A stretch of 64,000 nt of DNA from Petropleomorpha daqingensis (GTDB taxonomy: Bacteria; Actinomycetota; Actinomycetes; Mycobacteriales; Geodermatophilaceae), in the NCBI RefSeq assembly GCF_013408985.1, contig NZ_JACBZT010000001.1, forward strand, positions 4,481,197 through 4,545,196, written 5' to 3'. Both the position numbers and the translations under genes were made by a program. Below are positions 35,221 to 44,330 of the stretch, piece by piece (the first letter of the stretch is position 1; the number at the start of each line of letters is the position of its first letter). Under the pieces are notes generated by a model. It was not told the DNA's origin, ran no database searches, and saw only the letters and a program-made list of their open reading frames with translations.

Positions 35221-35880
35221 TCAGCGCTCCGACCAGGTGTAGGTCGGCGGGTCGGCCTTGGCGTCGGTGATCGTGATGGTCAGCGTGACGTCCTCGCCGT
35301 CATCGGTGGTGCCCTTGCACTGGTAGGTGGCGCCGGCCTCGACCTTCATGTTGTCGTCGCAGGTCAGGTCGACCGGCACGCCCTCGCGCTGCTCGAACTG
35401 CTGGGAGACGTCCCGCGCGGTGGCGGCCGGGTCGAGCGAGGTCGAGCTGAGCAGGATCGGCAGCAGGATCGCCGCGGCGACGATGACGACGCCGAGCACG
35501 ACCAGGCCGACGATCAGGCCGGTCTTCGACTTCTTCGGCTGGCCGTAGGCCTGCTGCCCGTAGGGCGCGCCGCCGTAGGGCGCGCCGCCGTAGGGCTGCT
35601 GCCCGTACTGCGGCTGCTGGCCGTACTGGGGCTGCTGGCCGTACTGGGGCTGCTGCTGGCCGTACTGCGGCTGGCCGGGCTGGGCGTACCCGGGCTGCTG
35701 GCCGTACTGCGGCTGGGCCTGCGGCTGCCCGGGCTGCTGGCCGTACTGGCCGGGCTGCTGCGCCGGCTGACCGTACCCGCCCTGCCCCGGCTGCTGGCCG
35801 TACTGGCCCGGCTGCCCCGGCTGCTGGCCGTACTGCCCGGGCTGGCCCTGCTGGCTGCCACCCTGCGGTGGGTAGGTCAT
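35221..35880 (-). CDS. Gln/Gly/Tyr/Pro-rich membrane protein with DUF4333 domain
   Basis: Membrane-anchored protein of 219 residues. Residues 1-115 are low complexity (repeats of [10 protein letters not shown] and [10 protein letters not shown]), then KKSK and one transmembrane helix ([25 protein letters not shown]), then an extracytoplasmic DUF4333 domain with a Cys pair ([19 protein letters not shown]) and a threonine-rich strand ([13 protein letters not shown]). Topology places the disordered part in the cytosol. AGGAG lies 5 nt before the ATG. Role unknown; the disordered part may act in scaffolding or condensates. Confidence 0.85.
   Translation of the reverse strand: MTYPPQGGSQQGQPGQYGQQPGQPGQYGQQPGQGGYGQPAQQPGQYGQQPGQPQAQPQYGQQPGYAQPGQPQYGQQQPQYGQQPQYGQQPQYGQQPYGGAPYGGAPYGQQAYGQPKKSKTGLIVGLVVLGVVIVAAAILLPILLSSTSLDPAATARDVSQQFEQREGVPVDLTCDDNMKVEAGATYQCKGTTDDGEDVTLTITITDAKADPPTYTWSER
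35536..35874. repeat. degenerate 21-24 bp coding repeats
   Basis: DNA repeats built on CTGCTGGCCGTACTG encode the Gln/Tyr/Pro/Gly-rich head of the DUF4333 protein; copies are imperfect and in frame. Confidence 0.75.
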
Positions 35881-35978
35881 CGTCGCTCCTGATCGCACGC
35901 GTCGCCGACGCCTGCGTCCGCGCAGGCGAACGGATTGTGCACTACTCCCGGCCCGTTTCCGTCGAACCGGATCGCAGC

Positions 35979-38825
35979 TCAGCCACCCACCGCGACGGCG
36001 ACCACGCCGCGCCGCACCCGGTCGACCGCCTTGCGGGCCACCGCGGCGACCGGCTCCTCGGCGACCTTGGCCAGCTGGTCGAGCAGGTCGACCAGCTGCC
36101 GCGCCCAGCGGACGAAGTCCCCACCGGAGAGCTCGGTGCCCGCCTGCTCGGCCCCGGCCAGCACGCGGTCGAGGCTCTGCCCGTCGGCCCAGCGGTAGGC
36201 CGCCCAGGCGAAGCCGAGGTCCAGGTCGCGGGTCAGCGGCACGCCGTGCGCCGACTCGACGTCCTCCAGGCGCAGCCGGATCCGCCGCATCTCGGCGATC
36301 GTCGCGGCCACCTTCCCGGCCGGGACGGCCGGCTGGCTGGCCATCTCCCGGCGCGCCTCGAACACCAGCGTGGAGACGACGGCGGCCAGCTCCGGGGCGT
36401 TCAGCCCGCGCCAGGCGCCCGAGCGCAGGCACTCGGCGACCAGCAGGTCGGCCTCCGACCAGATCCGCCCCAGCCGCCGTCCCTCGTCGGTGACCAGCGG
36501 GACGTCGTCCACGGCCGGGACGACGTCGGTGTCGGCCTGCACCAGCGGAACCGTCTCGGGCACCAGGTAGCCCAGCTCCTCGAGGACGTCGCAGGTGCGG
36601 TCGAACTGCCGGGTGAGCGAGCCGGTGCGCTCGGCCATGCGGTGCTGCAGCGCGTCGGCCTCCTTGACCGCGCGGTACCAGCGCTCGGCGGTGCGCACCC
36701 GCTCCTCGCGGTCGGGCAGGTCGTGCACGGGGTGCGCCCGCAGCGCGCGGCGCAGGTCGGCCAGCACCGGGTCGTCGGCGGCGGCCGAGCGGGCCTTGAC
36801 CCGCCGCGCGCCGAGGTCGTTCTCCACCCGGGCGGTGCGCAGCGTCGAGGCCAGGTCGCGGCGGGCGTGCGGGCTGCGGTGGTTGAAGTTCTTGGGCACC
36901 TTGACCCGGGCCAGCGCGCTGACCGGTGTCGGGAAGTCCACCGGGGACAGCCGGCCGGCCCACTTGTCCTCGGTGAGCACCAGCGGGCGCGGCTCGGCCA
37001 GGTCGGTCACCCCCGGGTCGAGGACGACGGCCAGCCCCTGCCGCCGTCCCGACGGCACGCGGATGACGTCGCCCGGCCGCAGCGCCGCCAACGCCTCGGC
37101 CGCCTCCGACCGCCGCTTGGCCTGCGAGTCGCGGGACAGCGCCTTCTCCCGCTCGGTGATCTCCCGGCGGATCTGCGCGTACCCGGCGACGTCGCCGGCC
37201 TCCGAGTGCATCTCGGCGGCCCACCGCTCGGCGTCCTGCTCGTGCCGGGCGGCCGACCGCGCCAGCCCGACGACGGACCGGTCGGCCTGGAACTGGGCGA
37301 ACGAGGAGGCCAGCAGCTCGCGGGCGCGGGCGCGGCCGAAGGAGCCGACCAGGTTGACCGCCATGTTGTAGCTGGGCCGGAACGACGAGCGCAGCGGGTA
37401 GGTGCGGGTGCTGGCCAGCCCGGCGACCACCGCCGGGTCGACGCCGGGCGCCCAGATGACGACGGCGTGCCCCTCGATGTCGATCCCGCGCCGCCCGGCC
37501 CGGCCGGTGAGCTGGGTGTACTCCCCCGGCGTCACGTCGACGTGCGCCTCGCCGTTCCACTTGACCAGCCGCTCCAGGACGACGGTCCGCGCCGGCATGT
37601 TGATGCCCAGCGCCAGGGTCTCGGTGGCGAACACCGCCTTGACCAGGCCGCGGACGAAGCACTCCTCGACGGTCTCCTTGAACGCGGGCACCAGCCCGGC
37701 GTGGTGGGCGGCGAGGCCGGCGAGCAGGCCCTCGCGCCACTCCCAGAAGCCGAGGACGTGCAGGTCCTCCTCCGGCAGCGAACCCGTGCGCTCGTCGACG
37801 ATCTGCGCGATCTCGGCCCGCTCGGCCTCGTCGGTGAGCCGCAGCCCGGAGCGCAGGCACTCGTTGACCGCGGCGTCGCAGCCGTTGCGGGAGAAGACGA
37901 AGGTGATCGCCGGCAGCAGACCGGCGCGGTCGAGCCGCTCGACGACGCTGCTCCGCGAGGGCGGGCGGAAGCGCGGGCGGTGGCTGTACTCGCGGTCGCG
38001 GCCCCGGCCGTTGCCGCCGCCCCAGGTGTCCAGCCGCCGCTCGTGCTCGCGCACGAACCGGACCAGCTCGGGGTCCACGACGCTCGCGCCGCGCTCACGG
38101 GTGGACTGCGCGCGGGGCTCGAGGCCGGGCTCCCCCGCGTGCGCGGCCGGCCGCAGGCTGAACAGGTCGAAGATGCGGCCACCGACGAGCATGTGCTGCC
38201 ACAGCGGCACCGGCCGGACCTCGCTGACCACGACCTTCGTGTGGCCGCGCACGGTGACCAGCCAGTCGGCGAACTCCTCGGCATTGCTGACCGTCGCCGA
38301 CAGCGACACCAGGGTGACCGACTGCGGGAGGTGGATGATCACCTCCTCCCACACCGCGCCGCGGAACCGGTCGGCGAGGTAGTGCACCTCGTCCATGACC
38401 ACGTAGCCGAGCCCGTCGAGGGCCTGGCTGCCGGCGTAGAGCATGTTCCGCAGCACCTCGGTGGTCATCACGACCACGGGCGCGTCGCCGTTGATGGCGT
38501 TGTCGCCGGTCAGCAGCCCGACCTGCTTCTCGCCGTACCGGTCGACCAGGTCGTTGTACTTCTGGTTGGACAGCGCCTTGATCGGCGTCGTGTAGAACGC
38601 CTTGCGCCCCTCGGCCAGCGCCTTGTGGACGGCGAACTCGCCGACGACGGTCTTGCCGGCACCGGTCGGCGCGCACACCAGCACCCCGGCGCCCTCGTCG
38701 AGGGCCTCGCACGCCTCGACCTGGAAGGGGTCCAGCGAGAAGCCGAGCGACGCGGTGAAGTCGGCGAGCGTGGGATGGGCGGTGCGCCGCCGTGCGGCCG
38801 CGTACCGCTCCGCAGGGCTGGACAT
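35979..38825 (-). CDS. helY: DEAD/DEAH-box RNA helicase HelY (Ski2/Mtr4-like)
   Basis: SF2 helicase of 948 residues. Walker A is APTGAGKT (Lys58), motif Ia [16 protein letters not shown] box [13 protein letters not shown], motif [11 protein letters not shown], motif [16 protein letters not shown] and motif [14 protein letters not shown]; a C-terminal DSHCT-like helical domain follows. Probably remodels structured RNA or RNA-protein complexes. TAACGT, 7 nt before ATG 38825, favours that start over GTG 38834. Last conserved gene of the paf-tat-helY series, as Rv2092c is in M. tuberculosis. Confidence 0.95.
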   Translation of the reverse strand: MSSPAERYAAARRRTAHPTLADFTASLGFSLDPFQVEACEALDEGAGVLVCAPTGAGKTVVGEFAVHKALAEGRKAFYTTPIKALSNQKYNDLVDRYGEKQVGLLTGDNAINGDAPVVVMTTEVLRNMLYAGSQALDGLGYVVMDEVHYLADRFRGAVWEEVIIHLPQSVTLVSLSATVSNAEEFADWLVTVRGHTKVVVSEVRPVPLWQHMLVGGRIFDLFSLRPAAHAGEPGLEPRAQSTRERGASVVDPELVRFVREHERRLDTWGGGNGRGRDREYSHRPRFRPPSRSSVVERLDRAGLLPAITFVFSRNGCDAAVNECLRSGLRLTDEAERAEIAQIVDERTGSLPEEDLHVLGFWEWREGLLAGLAAHHAGLVPAFKETVEECFVRGLVKAVFATETLALGINMPARTVVLERLVKWNGEAHVDVTPGEYTQLTGRAGRRGIDIEGHAVVIWAPGVDPAVVAGLASTRTYPLRSSFRPSYNMAVNLVGSFGRARARELLASSFAQFQADRSVVGLARSAARHEQDAERWAAEMHSEAGDVAGYAQIRREITEREKALSRDSQAKRRSEAAEALAALRPGDVIRVPSGRRQGLAVVLDPGVTDLAEPRPLVLTEDKWAGRLSPVDFPTPVSALARVKVPKNFNHRSPHARRDLASTLRTARVENDLGARRVKARSAAADDPVLADLRRALRAHPVHDLPDREERVRTAERWYRAVKEADALQHRMAERTGSLTRQFDRTCDVLEELGYLVPETVPLVQADTDVVPAVDDVPLVTDEGRRLGRIWSEADLLVAECLRSGAWRGLNAPELAAVVSTLVFEARREMASQPAVPAGKVAATIAEMRRIRLRLEDVESAHGVPLTRDLDLGFAWAAYRWADGQSLDRVLAGAEQAGTELSGGDFVRWARQLVDLLDQLAKVAEEPVAAVARKAVDRVRRGVVAVAVGG

Positions 38826-38832
38826 GCAGTCC

Positions 38833-38838
38833 ACGTTA
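38833..38838 (-). promoter_or_regulatory. leaderless -10 (TAACGT) for helY
   Basis: TAACGT, 7 nt, then ATG 38825. Confidence 0.5.
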
Positions 38839-38857
38839 GGCGCTGGGGCCCGGCGGT

Positions 38858-38940
38858 GATCAGGTCACCTGATCGAACGCTGTCCCCCCGCAGCGACGTT
38901 GGCACAGGAGGACAGCTGTTGATCAGGTCACCTGATCAAC
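38858..38940. repeat. nested palindromic repeat upstream of helY
   Basis: Two copies of GATCAGGT-C-ACCTGATC (38858-38874; 38921-38937, the latter extended to 11-bp arms at 38918-38940) flank a further inverted pair GCTGTCC (38879) and GGACAGC (38910). It lies between the DagK stop and the helY promoter. Confidence 0.75.
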
Positions 38941-38955
38941 GCTTGGGACGCCGGT

Positions 38956-39843
38956 TCAGCGGCGGCCGGCGCCGAGGACGTGGACGGCGCCCGGCACGCA
39001 CTCGGTGACCACCGGCAGCGGCGCGACCGGCTCGCCGTCGGCCCAGGTGCTGACGCCGGTGCAGGACAGCTCGACGCGACGCGCCCGGTGCACGGTCACC
39101 AGCGGGTGGTCCACGTGGGTGCCCTCGGCCAGCCGCGGGCGCGTGCTCACCAGCTGCCGGCGGCTCATCGGCGCGACCACGGTGACGTCGAACATGCCGT
39201 CGTCGGGCTGCGCGCCGGGGCAGATCCGCAGCGCGCCGCCGTAGGTGGACGTGTTGCCGACGGCGATCAGCGTGACCGGGACCGAGGACTGCACGCCGTC
39301 GAGCACCAGCGTCACGTCGTGGCTGCGCATCCGAGCCAGCTCGGCCAGGATCGCCACGTCGTAGCGGCGGCGCCCGCGCGGCCAGCGCAGCCGGTTGGCC
39401 CGGTCGGAGACCGCGGAGTCGAAACCGCAGCACAGCACCGTGGCCCACCAGCGATCCCCGGTGCGCCCGGCGTCGATCGCCGTCGTCCGGCCGTCGAGCA
39501 GGTCGGCGGCGGCCGCCGCGGCCGCCGCCACGGGGTCGGCCGGGATGCCCAGCGCCAGCGCCAGGTCGTTGCCGGTGCCCGCGGGGACGACGGCCAGCGG
39601 CGTCGTCGTCCCGGCGACCGCCTGCAGCGCCGCGTGCACCGTGCCGTCCCCGCCGACGGCGACCACCGCCGGCACCCCTCCGGCGACGGCCTTGGCGGCC
39701 TGGCGCTCGGCGTCGTCCCGGGTGGTCGCGTCCAGCACCTGCGGGGTCAACCCGCCGGCGCGCAGCGCCGCGAGCACGCCGCCGGTGGCCGTGCTCGCCT
39801 TGCCCCGTCCCGCGGACGGGCTGACCAGGACCGCGACGTCCAC
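38956..39843 (-). CDS. diacylglycerol kinase/LCB5-type lipid kinase
   Basis: Lipid kinase of 295 residues. VLVSPSAGRGKA and VVAVGGDGTVHAALQA are the nucleotide motifs of the DAGK catalytic domain, VPAGTGNDLALALG the third; the C-terminal beta domain includes GALRICPGAQPDDGMFDVTVV. Converts diacylglycerol (or a related lipid) to the phosphate. GTG lies 2 nt after the tatC stop. Insertion between tatC and helY is common in actinobacteria, but no functional link to Tat export is known. Confidence 0.92.
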   Translation of the reverse strand: MDVAVLVSPSAGRGKASTATGGVLAALRAGGLTPQVLDATTRDDAERQAAKAVAGGVPAVVAVGGDGTVHAALQAVAGTTTPLAVVPAGTGNDLALALGIPADPVAAAAAAAADLLDGRTTAIDAGRTGDRWWATVLCCGFDSAVSDRANRLRWPRGRRRYDVAILAELARMRSHDVTLVLDGVQSSVPVTLIAVGNTSTYGGALRICPGAQPDDGMFDVTVVAPMSRRQLVSTRPRLAEGTHVDHPLVTVHRARRVELSCTGVSTWADGEPVAPLPVVTECVPGAVHVLGAGRR

Positions 39844-39845
39844 GG

Positions 39846-40739
39846 TCAGCCGCGGAACGGCGTGGTCGTGGGGTCGTCGAGGGACGACGGGGAGGCGTCC
39901 AGCGGGGAGGCCTCGTCGTCGCCGACGTCGTGGAAGGACTCGACGGCGGCCCGGCGGGCGCGGCGCTTGTCCACCACGCGGGCGATCTGGATGGCCGCCT
40001 CGAACAGCAGGCACATCGGCAGCGCCATCAGCAGCATCGTGAACGGGTCCTGGGTGGGGGTGATGAACGCGGCGAACACGATGGTCAGGAAGAAGATCCA
40101 CCGCCGCGACCGCTTGAGCAGGTCGTAGGACAGCACCCCGACCAGGTTCAGCGCCACCAGCAGCAGCGGGACCTCGAAGGACACCCCGAACGCCAGCAGC
40201 ACGCTGACCACGAACCCGAGGTAGTCCTGCGCGGTCAGCGCCACGGCCACGTTGTTGCCGGCGAGCTGGATCAGCAGGGTCAGCCCCGCCTTGAGCGAGT
40301 AGTAGGCCAGCACCGCACCGAGGGCGAACAGCGCCGAGGAGGCGCCGACGAAGGTCAGCCCGTAGCGCTTCTCGTTCTGCTTGAGGCCGGGGGTGATGAA
40401 CCGCCAGATCTGGAACAGCCACAGCGGCGCGGACAGCAGGATGCCGGAGATGAAGGCGACCTTGAGCCGGATCAGCGCACCACCGAACACGTCGGTGACC
40501 AGCAGCGCGCAGTCCCCCGACGTCGAGCCGGTGCCCAGCGCGCGGTTGTCGGCCGGGATCGAGCAGTACGGGGCGCGGATGAAGGTGCCCAGCCCGTGGT
40601 CGTACCACCAGAAGCAGATCGCGGTGGCGATCGCGATGAACAGCAGTGCCAGGGCGATCCGGTTGCGCAGCTCGCGCAGGTGCGCGATCAGGCTCATCGT
40701 CGCCGCGGCATCACGCGGCGGGCGACGCCTCTTGCTCAC
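39846..40739 (-). CDS. tatC: Tat translocase subunit TatC
   Basis: Six-helix membrane subunit (297 residues) that binds twin-arginine signal peptides. MSLIAHLRELRNRIALALL at the N-terminal cytosolic side contains the conserved HLxELR; GLKQNEKRYGLTFVGASSALF, LAFGVSFEVPLLL and FITPTQDPFTMLLMALPMCLLFE are family hallmarks. A polar C-terminal tail of about 45 residues follows. Twelve bases downstream of tatA, so the two are one operon. Confidence 0.96.
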   Translation of the reverse strand: MSKRRRPPRDAAATMSLIAHLRELRNRIALALLFIAIATAICFWWYDHGLGTFIRAPYCSIPADNRALGTGSTSGDCALLVTDVFGGALIRLKVAFISGILLSAPLWLFQIWRFITPGLKQNEKRYGLTFVGASSALFALGAVLAYYSLKAGLTLLIQLAGNNVAVALTAQDYLGFVVSVLLAFGVSFEVPLLLVALNLVGVLSYDLLKRSRRWIFFLTIVFAAFITPTQDPFTMLLMALPMCLLFEAAIQIARVVDKRRARRAAVESFHDVGDDEASPLDASPSSLDDPTTTPFRG

Positions 40740-40750
40740 GGCCGCAGGGC

Positions 40751-41092
40751 TCAGCCGCGGGTGTCGGTCACGCGCGCCTGGTCGGCCCGGGCGCGCAGCT
40801 CCGCGGCGCGGGCCTCGGCCGCGCGCGCCTCCGCCTCGGCGGCCTCGGCCGACAGCTGCGCGGTCAGGTCGGACGACGGCGGGGTGGCCGGGGGCACGAC
40901 GGGCGTGGTCGAGGCGGCGTCCTTGGTGCGGACGTCGGCGCGCACGTCGTCGTCCTTCATGCCCTTCATCTCGCCCTTGAAGATCCGCAGCGAACGGCCG
41001 ATCGAGCGCGAGGCGTCGGGCAGCTTCTTGTACCCGAAGAGCAGCAGGACGGCGAGGATGATCAGGATGATCTCCGGGGCGCCGAGGTTCAT
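40751..41092 (-). CDS. tatA: Tat translocase subunit TatA
   Basis: Pore-forming Tat subunit of 113 residues: N-terminal helix LGAPEIILIILAVLLLFGYKKLPDASRSIG, with the FG-hinge and the amphipathic helix RSLRIFKGEMKGMKDDD, then a linker and an Ala/Glu/Arg-rich coiled-coil-like tail (AEAAEAEARAAEARAAELRA). GGAGG 5 nt before ATG 41092 fixes the start. TAGCAT at 41124-41129 could be its -10. Confidence 0.96.
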   Translation of the reverse strand: MNLGAPEIILIILAVLLLFGYKKLPDASRSIGRSLRIFKGEMKGMKDDDVRADVRTKDAASTTPVVPPATPPSSDLTAQLSAEAAEAEARAAEARAAELRARADQARVTDTRG

Positions 41093-41201
41093 CGGGTCCT
41101 CCAGGGGTCGGACGGCACCGGCGATGCTACGCCGGGGTGCGCCCGGCGAGGCCCAACCCGACGGGGAAGTCCGGCGTCGGCGCTGCTCAGGCGGGCAGAC
41201 C

Positions 41202-42197
41202 CTAGCCAGCGGAGCTGGGTGCAGCCTGCGCGTCACCGGTGTACCTGCTGAGGGCTTCTCGCGCGTCGGCGGCCACCTGCTTGGCCAGCTCGGCCGGCTC
41301 GTCGACCAGGGCCGCGCCGCCGAGCGAGGTGACCAGCCGCCGCGCCCACGCCAGGTCGGCGGTGCGCAGGGTCACCGCCAGCCCGCCGGCCGGGTCGTCG
41401 ACCGGCTCGACGTCCTCGACCGGGTAGTACTCGGCCACCCACCGGGCCTGGTGCGCCAGGCGCAGCCGGACCACCGGCGCGTCGGGCTCGGGCTGGTAGA
41501 CCCCGCCCTCGACGTCGCGCTCGTGGGCCTGCGGCGGCGGGGCGGCCGGCTCGTCGAGCACCTGGACGTCGTCCACCCGGTCGAGCCGGAACAGCCGCAC
41601 GCCCTCGGCGCGGCGGCACCACGCCTCCAGGTACCACTTGCCGTCGACCAGCAGCAGCCGCATCGGGTCGACGGTGCGCTCGGTGCGCTCGTCGCGGGTG
41701 GGCACGTAGTAGTGCAGGTGCAGCGCGCGCTTGCGCTCCAGCCCCTCCCGGACGACGGCGAGCGCCTGCTCGCGGGCGTCGACGCTGACCGCGACCGGCG
41801 TGACCCGCTCGGCGGCGTGCCCCGCGGCGCTGGACACCTTGGCCAGCGCCCGGCTCACCGCGTCCCGCTCGGCCAGGCCGGGCAGCTCCAGGAGCGTGCG
41901 CAGCGCGACGATCAGCGCGACCGCCTCGTCGGTGGTCAGCCGCAGCGGCCGGACCATGCCCGCGGCGAAGACCACCTTCACCCGGTCGCCCTCGAAAGAC
42001 AGGTCGATCAGGTCGCCCGGGCCGTAGCCGGGCAGCCCGCACATCCACAGCAGCTCGAAGTCCCGGCGCAGCTGGCGCTCCGGGACGCCGAAGTCGCGGG
42101 CCGCCTCGGCCAGCCGCACCCCCTCGGGCCGGGCGCGCAGGTAGGGCACGAGGGTGAGCAGCCGGGTCATCCGGTCGGCGGTCGAGGGGGTGCTCAT
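41202..42197 (-). CDS. pafC: WYL-domain regulator PafC
   Basis: Transcription regulator of 331 residues acting with PafB as the heteromeric PafBC activator of the LexA-independent DNA-damage response. N-terminal HTH (EGVRLAEAARDFGVPERQLRRDFELLWMCGLPGYGPGDLIDL), then a WYL domain (HLHYYVPTRDERTERTVDPMRLLLVDGKWYLEAWC) and WCX-like tail. Starts in the ATGA overlap with pafB. Single-stranded DNA is the reported ligand of the WYL region in other species. Confidence 0.95.
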   Translation of the reverse strand: MSTPSTADRMTRLLTLVPYLRARPEGVRLAEAARDFGVPERQLRRDFELLWMCGLPGYGPGDLIDLSFEGDRVKVVFAAGMVRPLRLTTDEAVALIVALRTLLELPGLAERDAVSRALAKVSSAAGHAAERVTPVAVSVDAREQALAVVREGLERKRALHLHYYVPTRDERTERTVDPMRLLLVDGKWYLEAWCRRAEGVRLFRLDRVDDVQVLDEPAAPPPQAHERDVEGGVYQPEPDAPVVRLRLAHQARWVAEYYPVEDVEPVDDPAGGLAVTLRTADLAWARRLVTSLGGAALVDEPAELAKQVAADAREALSRYTGDAQAAPSSAG

Positions 42198-43165
42198 GCG
42201 CTCATCGCCGCGAGCCGGGTCAGCCGTTCGATGACCGCGTCGCGCACCTCGGCGGGGTGCTCGACGACGACGTCCGGGCCGTACGCGGCGAGCTCGTCGG
42301 CCAGCCGGTAGGGGTCGTTGGTGCGCAGCTCGAGCCGGTCCTCGTCCTCGTCGGTGGCACCGAGGGAGACCGCGTGCCGGCGCAGGCCGATCGCCGTCCC
42401 GGGGCGGGCGCGGACGACGACCAGGTGCTCCTCCCCCGAGTCCTGGCCGGCGACGATCTCGGCGAGGTCGACACCCTCCGGCGGCTCGAACGCGTCGGCG
42501 GCGCCGACGGCCTTCGGGGTGCCGACGACCCGGGAGAGCCGGAACTGCCGCGGCGCCTGCCGGTCGAGGTCCAGGCCGACGAGGTACCAGCGGCCGTGCC
42601 AGGCGACCACGCCCCACGGCTGGACGCGGCGGCGGCCCGGCTCGACGTCGTCCGGGCGGCGGTAGTCGAACTCGAGCTGCCGCCGGTCGCGGGCCGCGGC
42701 GTAGACCGGCTCGAACGCGGGCTCGCCGGCGTCCAGCCGCGGCTGCAGCGGGATCGACCGGTTGGTGTCGACGTCCACCCCGGCGGCCTTGAGCTTGACC
42801 AGCGCGCTGTGCGCGGCGCCGGCCAGCTGCGCGGACTCCCACAGCCGCAGCGCCAGGCCGACGGCCGCGGCCTCCTCGCCGGTCAGGGTGATCTCGGGCA
42901 GCTCGTAGTCGGCGCGGGCGATCCGGTAGCCGTCCTCGGTGTCGAACACGCTGGTGCGGCCGGTCTCCAGCGGCACGCCCATCTCGCGCAGCTCGGCCTT
43001 GTCGCGCTCGAACATGCGCTTGAACGCCTCGTCGGCGCGCTCGGTGCCGTCGTCGGGTTCGTAGCCGGGCACGGTCGCGCGGATCCGGGCCGCGGTCACG
43101 TACTGACGGGTGCCCAGGAGGGCGATGACCAGGTTCACCAGTCGCTCCGCCCGCTTCGCCGCCAC
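42194..43165 (-). CDS. pafB: WYL-domain regulator PafB
   Basis: Partner of PafC, 323 residues. ERLVNLVIALLGTRQYVTAARIRATVPGY is the HTH, ELREMGVPLETG and FDYRRPDDVEPGRRRVQPWGVVAWHGRWYLVGLDLDR the WYL domain with the Trp-Tyr-Leu motif, and the WCX-type end contains DVVVEHPAEVRDAVIERL. TAGCCT, 6 nt before GTG 43165, predicts a leaderless message for pafBC. Divergent from the DUF3866 gene. Confidence 0.95.
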   Translation of the reverse strand: MAAKRAERLVNLVIALLGTRQYVTAARIRATVPGYEPDDGTERADEAFKRMFERDKAELREMGVPLETGRTSVFDTEDGYRIARADYELPEITLTGEEAAAVGLALRLWESAQLAGAAHSALVKLKAAGVDVDTNRSIPLQPRLDAGEPAFEPVYAAARDRRQLEFDYRRPDDVEPGRRRVQPWGVVAWHGRWYLVGLDLDRQAPRQFRLSRVVGTPKAVGAADAFEPPEGVDLAEIVAGQDSGEEHLVVVRARPGTAIGLRRHAVSLGATDEDEDRLELRTNDPYRLADELAAYGPDVVVEHPAEVRDAVIERLTRLAAMSA

Positions 43166-43171
43166 GCGCCC

Positions 43172-43177
43172 AGGCTA
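43172..43177 (-). promoter_or_regulatory. leaderless -10 (TAGCCT) for pafBC
   Basis: TAGCCT, 6 nt, then GTG 43165. Confidence 0.55.
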
Positions 43178-43208
43178 GTCAGGCGCGGCGCCCGGCGAGC
43201 GGCCTGGC

Positions 43209-43214
43209 TAGCCT
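43209..43214 (+). promoter_or_regulatory. leaderless -10 (TAGCCT) for DUF3866 gene
   Basis: TAGCCT, 6 nt, then GTG 43221; back to back with the pafB promoter in a 55-bp gap. Confidence 0.55.
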
Positions 43215-43220
43215 TCCGGC

Positions 43221-44330
43221 GTGAGCAGTTCGGGGGAATCTCGGATCCGCTGGCGGCGCGGGCGTGTCACGGCGACCGGCAAGGCGTGGCGCGACGCGCT
43301 GGAGCTGACCGTCGAGGTGCCCGACGACGGCGAGCTGAAGGCGCTGGCCCACCCGTCGCTGGTCGGCACGCCCCAGGTCGGCGACGACGTCCTGCTGAAC
43401 ACCACCGCGTGGGCGCAGCGGCTCGGCACGGGCGGGTACGCGCTGGTCGTCGCCGTCCCGGACCGGCTGCCGCCGGACCCGACCGGGCCGGGCCACCTGG
43501 TCAAGGCGCGCTACACCCCGCTGCAGGTGACCGTGCAGGGCGTCGACGAGCAGGACACCGAGCACCACGCGACCATCGCCGACGCCGACGACCTCGGCGG
43601 CATGCCCGTCGTCGTGGCCGATCTGCACTCGGCGCTGCCGGCGGTGCTCATCGGCGTCCTCGCCACCGACCCCGACCTCAAGGTCGCCTACGTGATGACC
43701 GACGGCGGCGCGCTGGTGGCCGGCTTCTCGCGGACGCTCTCGGCGCTGGCGCCCTCCCTGGTGGGGGTGGTCACCGTCGGGCAGGCGTTCGGCGGAGACC
43801 TGGAGGCGGTCACGCTGCACACCGGGCTGCTGGCGGCCCGGCACGTGCTCGGCGCCGACGTCGCCGTCGTCACCCAGGGGCCGGGCAACCTCGGCACCGG
43901 GACGCCGTGGGGTTTCTCCGGCGTCGCGGCAGGCGAGGCCTGCAACGCGGTGACCGTGCTCGGCGGCGAGGCCGTCGGGGCGCTCCGGATCAGCGAGGCC
44001 GACCCGAGGCCGCGGCACCGCGGGGTGTCGCACCACTCGCTGACCGCGTTCGGCCGGGTGGCGCTCGGCGGGGTGACGCTGGTGGCGCCGCGGGGGCTGT
44101 CGTCGGAGCTGGGCGGGCAGATCGGCGAGGACCTCGCCGGGCAGCCCGAGCGCAACCCGGTCGTCTGGATCGACACCGACGGGCTCGACGAGGCGCTGAA
44201 GCTCTCCCCCGTGCCGCTGTCGACGATGGGCCGCGGGCTCGAGGAGGAGCGCGCCTACTTCCTCGCCGCGGCGGCCGCGGGGCGCTACGCCGCGTTCCAG
44301 GTGCCGGTGCCCGACGAGGAGGCCGACTGA
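43221..44330 (+). CDS. DUF3866 family protein
   Basis: Protein of 369 residues belonging to DUF3866, function unknown. VGDDVLLNTTAWAQRLGTGGYALVVAV, GHLVKARYTPLQ, VVVADLHSALPAVLIG, TQGPGNLGTGTPWGFSGVAAGEACNAV and RPRHRGVSHHSLTAFGRVALG are conserved-looking blocks. No signal peptide or transmembrane helix. It often lies near pafBC in actinobacteria, and here shares a promoter gap with pafB. Ends in the overlap with the APH-like gene. Confidence 0.88.
   Translation: MSSSGESRIRWRRGRVTATGKAWRDALELTVEVPDDGELKALAHPSLVGTPQVGDDVLLNTTAWAQRLGTGGYALVVAVPDRLPPDPTGPGHLVKARYTPLQVTVQGVDEQDTEHHATIADADDLGGMPVVVADLHSALPAVLIGVLATDPDLKVAYVMTDGGALVAGFSRTLSALAPSLVGVVTVGQAFGGDLEAVTLHTGLLAARHVLGADVAVVTQGPGNLGTGTPWGFSGVAAGEACNAVTVLGGEAVGALRISEADPRPRHRGVSHHSLTAFGRVALGGVTLVAPRGLSSELGGQIGEDLAGQPERNPVVWIDTDGLDEALKLSPVPLSTMGRGLEEERAYFLAAAAAGRYAAFQVPVPDEEAD

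Noticed and set aside
35536-35874. Repeats resembling a CRISPR array or minisatellite.
   Set aside because: The units are contiguous, in frame, imperfect and encode the Gln/Tyr/Pro/Gly head of a real protein; no spacers.
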